A stretch of 64,000 bases of DNA, taken from NCBI RefSeq assembly GCF_017377395.1, contig NZ_CP061800.1, positions 4,981,633 to 5,045,632 of the forward strand. The letters are read 5' to 3'. The position numbers and the translations under genes are program-made. The notes beneath the pieces are model-generated. The model worked only from the letters and a program-made list of their open reading frames with translations, made no database searches and was not told the DNA's origin. How positions within the stretch are numbered: position 1 is the stretch's first letter; the number at the start of each line of letters is the position of its first letter. Of this stretch, positions 28,601 to 36,634 are shown in pieces. The DNA is from Desulfonema magnum. Lineage in GTDB: Bacteria; Desulfobacterota; Desulfobacteria; Desulfobacterales; 4be13.

Positions 28601-31600
28601 ATTCTTTCTCAGATTCTGTTTCAGGTGATAGCTCTCCGTCCATTTCGAGCATTTCATCAAGGGCGTTATACATATTTTCAGCGTTAAACTCCATCGTCTT
28701 AAATTCGTCCGGATCTTCCGCGTCTGTATGATGCTCTGCATTATTTTGATCATCATCCTCATCATCCTCATCGTCATCTATAAAATCTTCATTTATTTCG
28801 AGCATTTGATCAATATCAGACAAATCAAGCTCATCTACTTCTTTAAGTCCGACCCTTGCTCCTAAATCTTCTGGAATACTTTCAACTGATTCTGAAGACA
28901 AATCCAAATCAAGTGATAAATCCTCGTATTCATCACCTTTAACATCTTGTTTTAACAAATCATTATTTTCATCAGCATCCGGCTCGAGGGCAATGTCCAG
29001 GTCCAGAGAAATATCTTCCGGCTCAATTTTCCGGTCTTTGCTTTCCGCCTTGTCTTCGGCATCCGGCTCGAGGGCAATGTCCAGGTCCAGAGAAATATCT
29101 TCCGGCTCAATTTTCCGGTCTTTGCTTTCCGCCTTGTCTTCGGCATCCGGCTCAAAGTCAATATCCAGGTCCAGAGAAATATCCTCCGGCTCAATTTTCC
29201 GGTCTTTGCTCTCCGCATCGTCTTCGGCATCCGGCTCAAAGTCAATGTCAATGTCCATGTCCAGGGAAATATCTTCCGGTTCAATTAGCCGGATGTCCTT
29301 ATCTGTATCCTCTTCAGCATCCGATTCGAGGGAAATGTCCAGGTCCGGGGAAATATCTTCCGGCTCAATTTTCCGGTCTTTGCTCTCCGCTTCGCCTTCG
29401 GCATCCGGTTCAAAGTCTATGTCCAAGTCCAGGGAGATATCCTCCGGCTCAATTTTCCGGTCTTTGCTCTCCGCTTCGTCTTCGGCATCCGGTTCAAAGT
29501 CTATGTCCAAGTCCAGGGAGATATCCTCCGGCTCAATTTTCCGGTCTTTGCTCTCCGCATCAGCTTCGGCATCCGGCTCGAGGGCAATGTCCAGGTCCAG
29601 AGAAATATCCTCCGGCTCAATTTTCCGGTCTTTGCTTTCCGCATCAGCTTCGGCATCCGGCTCAGAGTCAATGTCCAGGTCCAGAGAAATATCTTCGGGT
29701 TCAATTTTCCGGTCTTTGCTTTCCGCCTTGTCTTCGGCATCCGGCTCAGAGTCAATGTCCAGGTCCAGAGAAATATCTTCGGGTTCAATTTTCCGGTCTT
29801 TGCTTTCCGCCTTGTCTTCGGCATCCGGCTCAGAGTCAATGTCCAGGTCCAGAGAAATATCTTCCGGCTCAATTTTCCGGTCTTTGCTTTCCGCATCGTC
29901 TTCGGCATCCGGCTCGAGGGCAATGTCCAGGTCCAGAGAAATATCCTCCGGCTCAATTTTCCGGTCTTTGATCTCCGCATCGTCTTCGGCATCCGGCTCA
30001 GAGTCAATGTCCAGGTCCAGAGAAATATCTTCGGGTTCAATTTTCCGGTCTTTGCTTTCCGCATCGTCTTCGGCATCCGGCTCGAGGGCAATATCCAGGT
30101 CCAGAGAAATATTTTCGGGTTCAATTTTTCGGTCTTTGCTCTCCGCATTGTCTTCGGCATCCGGTTCAGAGTCAATGTCCAGGTCCAGAGAAATATCTTC
30201 GGGTTCAATTTTCCGGTCTTTGCTTTCCGCATCAGCTTCGGCATCCGGCTCAAAGTCAATGTCCAGGTCCAGAGAAATATCTTCCGGCTCAATTTTCCGG
30301 TCTTTGATCTCCGCATCGTCTTCGGCATCCGGCTCAAAGTCAATGTCCAGGTCCAGAGAAATATCTTCCGGCTCAATTTTCCGGTCTTTGCTCTCCGCTT
30401 CGTCTTCGGCATCCGGTTCAAAGTCAATGTCCAGGTCCAGGGAAATATCTTCCGGCTCAATTTTCCGGTCTTTGTTTTCCGCCTCAGCTTCGGCATCCGG
30501 TTCGAGAGCAATGTCCAGGTCCAGGGAAATATCTTCCGGTTCTATTTTCCGGTCTTTGTTTTCCGCCTCAGCTTCGGCATCCGGTTCGAGAGCAATGTCC
30601 AGGTCCGGGGAAATATCTTCCGGCTCAATTTTCCGGTCTTTGCTCTCCGCTTCGCCTTCGGCATCCGGTTCAAAGTCTATGTCCAAGTCCAGGGAGATAT
30701 CCTCCGGCTCAATTTTCCGGTCTTTGCTCTCCGCTTCGTCTTCGGCATCCGGTTCAAAGTCTATGTCCAGGTCCAGAGAAATATCCTCCGGCTCAATTTT
30801 CCGGTCTTTGCTTTCCTCCTTGTCTTCGGCATCCGGCTCAAAGTCAATGTCCAGGTCCAGGGAAATATCTTCCGGTTCAATTTTCCGGTCTTTGCTTTCC
30901 GCATCGTCTTCGGCATCCGGATCGAGGGCAATGTCCAGGTCCAGAGAAATATCTTCCGGCTCAATTTTCCGGTCTTTGCTCTCCGCTTCGCCTTCGGCAT
31001 CCGGTTCAAAGTCTATGTCCAGGTCCAGGGAAATATCCTCCGGCTCAATTTTCCGGTCTTTGATCTCCGTATCGTCTTCGGCATCCGGCTCGAGGGCAAT
31101 ATCCAGGTCCAGAGAAATATTTTCGGGTTCAATTTTTCGGTCTTTGCTTTCCGCATCAGCTTCGGCATCCGGCTCAGAGTCAATGTCCAGGTCCAGAGAA
31201 ATATCTTCGGGTTCAATTTTCCGGTCTTTGCTTTCCGCATCGTCTTCGGCATCCGGTTCAAAGTCTATGTCCAAGTCCAGGGAGATATCCTCCGGCTCAA
31301 TTTTCCGGTCTTTGCTCTCCGCTTCGTCTTCGGCATCCGGTTCAAAGTCTATGTCCAGGTCCAGAGAAATATCCTCCGGCTCAATTTTCCGGTCTTTGCT
31401 TTCCTCCTTGTCTTCGGCATCCGGCTCAAAGTCAATGTCCAGGTCCAGGGAAATATCTTCCGGTTCAATTTTCCGGTCTTTGCTTTCCGCATCGTCTTCG
31501 GCATCCGGATCGAGGGCAATGTCCAGGTCCAGAGAAATATCCTCCGGCTCAATTTTCCGGTCTTCCTCATCTTTAGTAGAATCTGAGTCAGGAAATAAAA

Positions 31601-32681
31601 CATCAGACGCTTTTTCCGTTTCAGATGATTTATCCACGTCAGACAATCTGAGGCTTTTCCTTTTTTCAGATTCATCTGTATCGGACAAAACAAGCCTTTC
31701 AGGATCGTCCGAATCTGAAGCCGCTTCAAATTCTCCCTCGGAAAAAGATTTTTCTGGCATTTCAAATTCGTCCGCGTCGAAAAAATCAGGAGTTTCAGGT
31801 TTGCCAGTCGGGATTCCCTCAGATTCAAAGGCGTCATCCATATCGGACGACAGATGAAGGTTTTTTATTGTCTCAGAATCGTCTGCATCAGAGATATCAG
31901 AGCCTTTCAGTTCATTTGGCTCTGAAACCGCCTTTGTTTCAAGTTTCGCCTCAGCATCTGAGTCAGGAGATAAAAGCCTTGATTCTTTTTCTGTCACACC
32001 TTCCGGTACCAACTCTGATATTTTATTCGTGTCGGATCCGCCAAGTTTTTCCGATTTATCAAATTGTACATCCGCATTTGGTTTTACATCCAAATCCAAA
32101 TCAAATGATAAATCCTCAACGTCTTTCGTTTTTATGTCCTCAGTCGTGTCTTTTTCGATCTGCGGAGCCGTGCCTGAATCCGAGTCCGCCTTTTTCTTCA
32201 GATATGACGGACTTTCTGTCTCAGACCGTTCATCCCTGTCTGAATCAGGCTCGGATTGCCCCGTATCTTTTTCAATTTCTGGCTTTACGTCTAAATCCAA
32301 ATCAAAAGAGAGATCATCTGGCTCTTTTTCCAAAAGATCCAGTTCATCATCTTCTATTTCGAGCAAATCTTCAATGCCTGATAAGTCAAATCCGCCGGTT
32401 TGTCCGGGGTCAAAATTCGACATTGTTTCATAACGCTCTTTTTTTTGCTGTTTTGCCTGTTCTTCTTCTGCCTTGCTGATTCTAAGCGCCTGAGTTTTCT
32501 TTGCTTTAAAATCATCTCTGACTCTGAGAGCAGTTGATTTGTCAGATTTATATTTGAATTCAGTAGGATATACTATAAAAATGTTATTGCATTTTGAGCA
32601 TTGTACCCTGGATCCTGTCTGTTTCAAAAGACTTTCATCCAAATTGAAACTGGTATTACATTTTTTACACGTAATAATCAT
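25674..32681 (-). CDS. Giant acidic-repeat protein with MJ0042 zinc ribbon, one TM helix and DUF3426
   Basis: 2335 residues. N-terminus is an MJ0042-type zinc ribbon (C5, C8, C28, C31). Residues about 370-1235 are 31 copies of a 28-residue unit with consensus DRKIEPEDISLDLDIDFEPD then AEDDAESK. Residues about 1410-1930 are a second array of 17-18-residue units (KKEEEFELDLDLESESEA). One transmembrane helix lies at about 2151-2170 (MPVLVLLGGLMIFGAAGYGL), followed by a DUF3426 domain (about 2195-2335) that should be outside the membrane. Zinc-ribbon/DUF3426 proteins are normally a few hundred residues long; the extra length is all acidic repeat. The strongly negative middle would be cytoplasmic. 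Function unknown. ATG at 32679-32681 has only a weak ribosome site. Confidence 0.85.
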   Translation of the reverse strand: MIITCKKCNTSFNLDESLLKQTGSRVQCSKCNNIFIVYPTEFKYKSDKSTALRVRDDFKAKKTQALRISKAEEEQAKQQKKERYETMSNFDPGQTGGFDLSGIEDLLEIEDDELDLLEKEPDDLSFDLDLDVKPEIEKDTGQSEPDSDRDERSETESPSYLKKKADSDSGTAPQIEKDTTEDIKTKDVEDLSFDLDLDVKPNADVQFDKSEKLGGSDTNKISELVPEGVTEKESRLLSPDSDAEAKLETKAVSEPNELKGSDISDADDSETIKNLHLSSDMDDAFESEGIPTGKPETPDFFDADEFEMPEKSFSEGEFEAASDSDDPERLVLSDTDESEKRKSLRLSDVDKSSETEKASDVLFPDSDSTKDEEDRKIEPEDISLDLDIALDPDAEDDAESKDRKIEPEDISLDLDIDFEPDAEDKEESKDRKIEPEDISLDLDIDFEPDAEDEAESKDRKIEPEDISLDLDIDFEPDAEDDAESKDRKIEPEDISLDLDIDSEPDAEADAESKDRKIEPENISLDLDIALEPDAEDDTEIKDRKIEPEDISLDLDIDFEPDAEGEAESKDRKIEPEDISLDLDIALDPDAEDDAESKDRKIEPEDISLDLDIDFEPDAEDKEESKDRKIEPEDISLDLDIDFEPDAEDEAESKDRKIEPEDISLDLDIDFEPDAEGEAESKDRKIEPEDISPDLDIALEPDAEAEAENKDRKIEPEDISLDLDIALEPDAEAEAENKDRKIEPEDISLDLDIDFEPDAEDEAESKDRKIEPEDISLDLDIDFEPDAEDDAEIKDRKIEPEDISLDLDIDFEPDAEADAESKDRKIEPEDISLDLDIDSEPDAEDNAESKDRKIEPENISLDLDIALEPDAEDDAESKDRKIEPEDISLDLDIDSEPDAEDDAEIKDRKIEPEDISLDLDIALEPDAEDDAESKDRKIEPEDISLDLDIDSEPDAEDKAESKDRKIEPEDISLDLDIDSEPDAEDKAESKDRKIEPEDISLDLDIDSEPDAEADAESKDRKIEPEDISLDLDIALEPDAEADAESKDRKIEPEDISLDLDIDFEPDAEDEAESKDRKIEPEDISLDLDIDFEPDAEGEAESKDRKIEPEDISPDLDISLESDAEEDTDKDIRLIEPEDISLDMDIDIDFEPDAEDDAESKDRKIEPEDISLDLDIDFEPDAEDKAESKDRKIEPEDISLDLDIALEPDAEDKAESKDRKIEPEDISLDLDIALEPDADENNDLLKQDVKGDEYEDLSLDLDLSSESVESIPEDLGARVGLKEVDELDLSDIDQMLEINEDFIDDDEDDEDDDQNNAEHHTDAEDPDEFKTMEFNAENMYNALDEMLEMDGELSPETESEKESDDLSINLNSEERIKPEHPENTDLVSEIDKLLELDGESSVKKNANEIKEEEKFELDLDLNLETPSEAKGEEAFELDLNLEPHAEAKEENFELDLDLEPHAGEKEEKFELELDLEPHAGEKEEEFELDLDLEPESEAKKEEEFELDLDLKSEEEELDLDLESESESKKEEEFELDLDLEPESGAKEEEEFDLDLDLESESGAKEEELELDLDLEPHAGEKEEEFELDLDLEPESEAKKEEEFELDLDLKSEEEELDLDLESESEAKKEEEFELDLDLESESGAKEEELELDLDLEPHAGEKEEEFELDLDLESESEAKKEEEFELDLDLESESEAKKEEEFELDLDLEPESGVNLEPHAGEKEEEFELDFDLESESEAKKEEEFELDLDLESESGAKEEELELELDLEPHAGEKEEEFELDLDLESESEAKKEEEFELDLDLEPHAGEKEEEFELDLDLESESEAKKEEEFELDLDLESESGAKEEDFELDFDLESESEAKKEEEFELDLDLESESEAKKEEDKEEEYFELDFDLESESGEDTEDFELDIDFEPDSKEEAKEDNFELDFDLDSDSEDNKEEAEEFELELELEPEIKAKTKKDEERTEIFDLDLDLDLDMDAEPDQDNEKEDFDFDIDLESDFSEEDKRDEENFGFDLDADSESETEKKITDDSGDFDFNFDIEDKDESQYTSEDDSEGESFDFEKDEQEIFKDGAGQDEEKDDEEAGSLTQVFDMGIPEGGFEEDEYDEKKPPPIPSAEVFDLDMDLEPESGEKQETDAEDAEPVEKKRKMPVLVLLGGLMIFGAAGYGLYTMGTDTFLDTVKGMVAKIPYLDLEKEPEPEVQNVGEIIAIESSIKNKFVVNNPKAGTLLVITGKIKNEYSNARNFIKMRGILYTKNKTLAKQETFYCGNILSDKDLSNLDPEAIKKRLSNRSGDNGSNEKVNPGKTLPFMMVFSNLPDNLDEFTVEVAGSDPSQG
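26880..28455. repeat. Tandem 51-54 bp coding repeats (FELDLDLESESEAKK)
   Basis: Second repeat array of the giant protein. Units alternate between EPHAGEKEEE and ESESEAKKEEE forms and are of slightly unequal length. Confidence 0.85.
28975..31568. repeat. Tandem 84 bp coding repeats, about 31 copies
   Basis: Each unit contains CTCAATTTTCCGGTCTTTG. Variant blocks recur in order (units 1-3 equal units 8-10; units 10-12 resemble 25-27), showing duplication of multi-unit blocks. Several other frames are also open through the array and are not taken as genes. Confidence 0.92.
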
Positions 32682-33283
32682 AATAGTTACCCAAATAATA
32701 AAATCTGATAGAAAAACTATCAGTCAGGTTTTGAAACCGGCATGACATTATCCGGTGGCTAACCGGTTCAGAATATTGAATGATCTGGCAATGTCAGCCT
32801 GTTCGGAGTACCCGCCACTCAGACGCTTAAAAAGATTCAATTGCCGGAACCTTGGCTGAAAACATACACAAAAAATCAACTTTAATCGGAATGGTAAGAG
32901 GTTACATAAGATCGGATGCAGATATTTTTTTGTATTGACAAGAACAAAGTCAGCTTTGATTTTCTGGCTCAGAACCAACAGACCTGACAGAATATCCGAA
33001 TGTTAACTCCCTGCCTGAAACTTTGGCAGAACACTGATTGGAAGTTATAAAAAATAAGTTACTTGTAAGTTTCAGAAAAATAACCTGATTTGCTACTGAC
33101 TGAAATTTTTTTTGTTTTGAACAACAGGAAGTCCCTGAAAAAATCAGTCCGCAACTGAACACACTTTTACAGACTGAAATACTATTCCAAATATATTATA
33201 TATAACATTAAGCTTTCTTAAAAAGCAACAAAAAAAAGCCTTGGCCCTGTCTGAAGAAAGGGATGGCTCTCGGAAACAAAGTT
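32682..33283. other. Intergenic, no feature recognised
   Basis: About 600 AT-rich bases upstream of the giant gene, no gene or clear repeat seen. A promoter for the giant gene is expected here but no convincing pair of boxes could be singled out. Confidence 0.35.
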
Positions 33284-33510
33284 TTCAATGTTAAGTATCA
33301 GATGCTAAGTATCAATACTTCGGACACTTTTTGTAACCTGTTGTTTTTATTAGGTCTGATGATTTTTATCCCGAAAATTAAAACCGTTTAATTTCAATAA
33401 GTTATTTTTTTCATCATTCTGATTTTCAAAAATTGTCCGAAGTATTGAAGTATTAAGTGTTATGAAAAATTATGATTTTTCATACTTCATTGTGAGCGAC
33501 AGGCCATGAA
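33284..33510. repeat. Heptamer-element relative with inverted arms
   Basis: AATACTTCGGACA (about 33313) and TGTCCGAAGTATT (about 33435) are inverses; both are flanked by AAGTATCA/AAGTATTAAGTG remnants. The right end carries TGAAAAATTATGATTTTTCA and the CATTGTGAGCGACAGGCCAT box of the GTGTTAG elements. Confidence 0.7.
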
Positions 33511-33529
33511 ATTGTTGTAAAACAACTCG

Positions 33530-33566
33530 TTATAAAATGTCATTCCTATGAAAGCAGGAATGACAT
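33530..33566. terminator. TGTCATTCCT palindrome, possible terminator
   Basis: AAAATGTCATTCCT and AGGAATGACATTTT form an almost perfect hairpin about 130 bp downstream of the DnaJ-like gene. It is the core of the CACTCGAT elements standing alone. Confidence 0.45.
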
Positions 33567-33695
33567 TTTGGGGAACTTCAAATAAAAACCATACGCGATT
33601 CAGATCGCCATATCTGCCCTGTATTTTGAATATGTTATTTTTTAAAAAATCCCTTACGACGGACAGGAGTTCAGACCGGGACAAGTTTGCTTTTT

Positions 33696-34613
33696 TCAGA
33701 TCCCTGTCTCTGCCAGATTTTCTATCAGTTTTTTTTGTTTTTTACTGAGATTTGTCGGCATATTGAAATATATGGAAACATAAAGATCGCCTTTGTTATT
33801 CCCTTTCATATGCGGAAGGCCGTAACCGGAAAAACGCATTTTGGTTTTATGTTTTGTACCCGGAGGTATTTTTACACTTAACTCCTTACCTTCAATCGTC
33901 GGAACAAGGATATTCGTACCGAGGACAGCCTCTGTCAGTTTTATTTCCTGATTTATATGCAGGTCATATCCTTCCGGCTTGTAAACCGGATCATGAAGCA
34001 CTTTGGATTGGATGAAAAGATCTCCCGGAGGTCCCCCGTAAGGGCTGGGTTCGCCTTTTCCGGCAAGCCTCAGTTTCTTACCTGTAACCATGCCTTTTGG
34101 TATCTTTACTGTCAGATTTTCAGACCGCCCCTTATGTTGAAAATTTATGGTCTTACTGGTTCCGGTTGCCACTTCATATAAGGTCAGAGGCAGTTCATAT
34201 ACCAGATCAGACCCTTTGGTCTGCTGGGGCTGCTGTCTTGAATAGGGGTTAAATGACCCGTCACTGCCAAATGAAAACCGGGTTCCGCCCCTTTTTCCGC
34301 AAGCCTTTCCAAAAATATTCCCTCCGAATCCCAGATCTTCAAAAATACTTGAAAAATCAAAATTTTTAAAGATATCTTCCTGCGAATAACGCTGCTGGAA
34401 TCCGGTTGACCCGAATGTGTCGTACTGCTGACGTTTTTCTTTGTCGCTCAGAACAGCATATGCCTCACTGACCTGCTTGAATTTTTCTTCAGCACTTTTA
34501 TCCCCTTTGGTATGGTCAGGATGATATTTCATGGCAAGCTTCCGATACGCTTTTTTAATGTCTTCATCAGAAGCGTTTTTACTGATACCAAGTATTTTAT
34601 AATAGTCGGACAT
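33696..34613 (-). CDS. cbpA: DnaJ-like co-chaperone, CbpA type
   Basis: 305 residues. J domain at 1-70 with the HPD motif ([17 protein letters not shown]), a G/F-rich linker (about 75-135), then two beta-sandwich C-terminal domains ([18 protein letters not shown] and [20 protein letters not shown]) and no cysteine zinc finger, which separates it from DnaJ proper. Stimulates Hsp70 ATPase and holds unfolded substrates. The C-terminal dimerisation helix is short. Start preceded by AGGGAA. Single-gene unit. Confidence 0.88.
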   Translation of the reverse strand: MSDYYKILGISKNASDEDIKKAYRKLAMKYHPDHTKGDKSAEEKFKQVSEAYAVLSDKEKRQQYDTFGSTGFQQRYSQEDIFKNFDFSSIFEDLGFGGNIFGKACGKRGGTRFSFGSDGSFNPYSRQQPQQTKGSDLVYELPLTLYEVATGTSKTINFQHKGRSENLTVKIPKGMVTGKKLRLAGKGEPSPYGGPPGDLFIQSKVLHDPVYKPEGYDLHINQEIKLTEAVLGTNILVPTIEGKELSVKIPPGTKHKTKMRFSGYGLPHMKGNNKGDLYVSIYFNMPTNLSKKQKKLIENLAETGI

Positions 34614-34821
34614 TTTTCATTTCCCTGTTATTTTAGTATGATTTCGTGATCTTCCTTTTTTGAAAACTTCAGAACTTTCTGATGCTTTAAAAATAAGTTG
34701 AAAGTGGTAAGGTGTCAAGAATATTCAGAGGTTCACGATTCACACTTTCCGGGTTGGCAAATCCGAACTGTGCCCGTCTGGTCTGCCAATCTGTCAGGAG
34801 CAGTCAGATCAAAATTGTGAA

Positions 34822-34972
34822 CACTCGATGATCAAATTTTTTTCTGTCATTCCTGCGAAAGCAGGAATCCACCGGTTCCGGATTCGTAAAATCTGCAAAA
34901 ACCAGATTCCTGCTTTCGCAGGAATGACAGACTTTCCGAACGAATCGGATCAAAAAACCTGAGCATCGAGTG
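34822..34972. repeat. CACTCGAT-family MITE, well preserved
   Basis: CACTCGATGATCAAATTTTT at the left and AAAAACCTGAGCATCGAGTG at the right as terminal inverted repeats, with TGTCATTCCTGCGAAAGCAG and its inverse inside. The remainder of 34614-35006 is featureless. Confidence 0.8.
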
Positions 34973-35006
34973 AACAGGGAATATCCGCGGACCAGCGGAC
35001 GCTTAA

Positions 35007-35807
35007 TCAGTTTGCGTTTTTCAGACGATCCAGCCGAAGTCTCTGTCGTTCATCAAACAGACGGCGGGACCCCAGCCATACAGCAGCCATTGTGCCGAAT
35101 CCTGTTCCCCCGGCAATCAGAAACATGATTAAAATCTGATATTTCACAGCCTCCATAGGCGGATTCCCCCCGAGAATCTGGCCGGTCATCATGCCGGGGA
35201 GGCTGACCAGTCCTGCAACGGTCATGGAATTAATAATGGGAATCATGCCGCTTTTTATGCTCTCTTTACGAATATTTTCAATGGCCCGTGTCCATTCATG
35301 CCCCAGCATCAGGCGGGCTTCGATAATGGCTCGCTGGTCATATGCGGTCTGTGTGAGACGGTCAAGCCCGATGGAAATACCGCTCATGGTGTTTCCCAGC
35401 AACATACCGAGCAGGGGAACAGCATACTGAGGTTCGTACCAGGGTCTGATATTAATAATGACTGTTAAGGCCAGAATGGTTATGGAAAAAGAGGACACGG
35501 ACATGGACAGCGTTCCCACACCGAACCCCCACCATCCTGAAAATCGTCTTTTCTGACGTATCATAACCTCACGGCCCGCAACCATCAGCATAAAAAATGA
35601 AATAAGTGTGATCCAGCCGATATGGACATGGGAAAAAAGGGTTTTCAAGACAAAGCCGATAAGAAGCAGCTGAATGGTGGTCCGCAATCCGGCAACAATG
35701 ATCTGCCGGGTCATTCCCAGATTCATGCGTATGGAAAGAAAACTGAGGGCAACAATAAGCAATGCCGCGATGGACAGATCAGACGGTGTCAGGGAAATGA
35801 TGTTCAT
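35007..35807 (-). CDS. fetB: ABC exporter permease, FetB/YbbM (UPF0014) family
   Basis: 266 residues with about seven hydrophobic helices. Family hallmarks: RTTIQLLLIGFVL, PLLGMLLGNTMSGISIGLDRL and SLPGMMTGQILGGNPP, followed by QILIMFLIAGGTGFGT. In Escherichia coli FetAB exports iron and relieves oxidative stress; a metal-export role is likely here but not shown. The gene begins inside the end of the ATPase gene (29-base overlap), and the overlap includes the TTTGTGA heptamers. Confidence 0.85.
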   Translation of the reverse strand: MNIISLTPSDLSIAALLIVALSFLSIRMNLGMTRQIIVAGLRTTIQLLLIGFVLKTLFSHVHIGWITLISFFMLMVAGREVMIRQKRRFSGWWGFGVGTLSMSVSSFSITILALTVIINIRPWYEPQYAVPLLGMLLGNTMSGISIGLDRLTQTAYDQRAIIEARLMLGHEWTRAIENIRKESIKSGMIPIINSMTVAGLVSLPGMMTGQILGGNPPMEAVKYQILIMFLIAGGTGFGTMAAVWLGSRRLFDERQRLRLDRLKNAN

Positions 35808-36420
35808 TTGTGATTTGTGATTTGTGATTTATGATCAGACTTTTGTTTTTTAATATAAAACAGCGGGTTGAAATCCGGCTGAGTTGTTCGCTGTCATGAC
35901 TTACCCATATGACAGACGGCTTATTTTCACGCTGATAGGTCTCAAGGAACTTTTCAACCCGTGTGATGTTTTCAGGATCCAGGTTTGCCGTGGGTTCGTC
36001 AAGAAGCAGGCATTCGGGGCGGTTGGCAAGCAGGCGCAGTAATGCCAGACGCTGGCGTTCTCCGCTTGAAAGTCGGCTGATTTCCCATTTTGCCACATCA
36101 GCATCAAAACCGACTGCACTGAGCCATTTCTTGTTAATATTTTTATCAAAATGCTCTCCCACAGTGTCCAGCCACCAGGAACTTTCCGCAGGAAGCAGTC
36201 CCACCTGTCTTCTCCATTGATGTCCTGATATCTGAGCGGATTCGGTTCCGTTAAGAAAAATTTTCCCGGTGTGAGGGTCCATGTCCGCAATTGCTCTGAG
36301 AAAAAGCGTTTTGCCTGCCCCGGAAGGTCCCATAATCCCCACACATTCCGATTTGGCAACGCTGAGACTGACAGGGCCGATGGTGTGAAAATAAAGATTT
36401 TCGATTTTTAAGCCGTTCAA
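35779..36420 (-). CDS. fetA: ABC transporter ATPase, FetA/YbbL type
   Basis: About 213 residues from a TTG at 36418-36420 (LNGLKIENL), with AAAGG upstream; a TTG at 36448 would add ten residues. Walker A GPSGAGKTLFLRA, Q loop GLLPAE, ABC signature RLSSGERQRLALLRLL, Walker B ECLLLDEPTANLD, switch histidine WVSHD. Powers the FetB permease. The C-terminal tail (LIINHKSQITNEHHF) is encoded by TTTGTGA heptamers that also form the intergenic overlap with fetB. Confidence 0.85.
   Translation of the reverse strand: MNGLKIENLYFHTIGPVSLSVAKSECVGIMGPSGAGKTLFLRAIADMDPHTGKIFLNGTESAQISGHQWRRQVGLLPAESSWWLDTVGEHFDKNINKKWLSAVGFDADVAKWEISRLSSGERQRLALLRLLANRPECLLLDEPTANLDPENITRVEKFLETYQRENKPSVIWVSHDSEQLSRISTRCFILKNKSLIINHKSQITNEHHFPDTV
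35808..35836. repeat. TTTGTGA heptamers at the fetA/fetB junction
   Basis: About four heptamers (TTTGTGA with one TTTATGA) lie directly upstream of the fetB ATG and inside the fetA reading frame. Confidence 0.75.
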
Positions 36421-36634
36421 AAATACGCCTTTGTCTTTCTGTCTGATCAAATAGCAAATCGGATGTAAGAGATTTTAGGTATGGTCAAGCGTCAGGGATA
36501 AGTGCCTGGCCCATGTTTTTCAATATAAGTCGGGCAGCACTTCCTTTTTTGCGGGACGGGATTTGCAACCCCTTCCCGCAAAAAAAACATCCGCCAAACT
36601 GTGCAAGGCAGAAAAAAATTGAATATCAAGTATA

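Noticed and set aside
29501-30511. 336-residue minus-strand frame (KIFLWTWTLTLSRMPK)
   Set aside because: Alternative frame of the same repeats as the giant protein.
28993-31857. 954-residue open frame on the plus strand, rich in Ser/Arg (SREISSGSIFRSLLSA)
   Set aside because: It is the reverse strand of the 84 bp acidic array, whose unit length is divisible by three, so absence of stops in one unit is repeated. The minus-strand frame has real domains at both ends.
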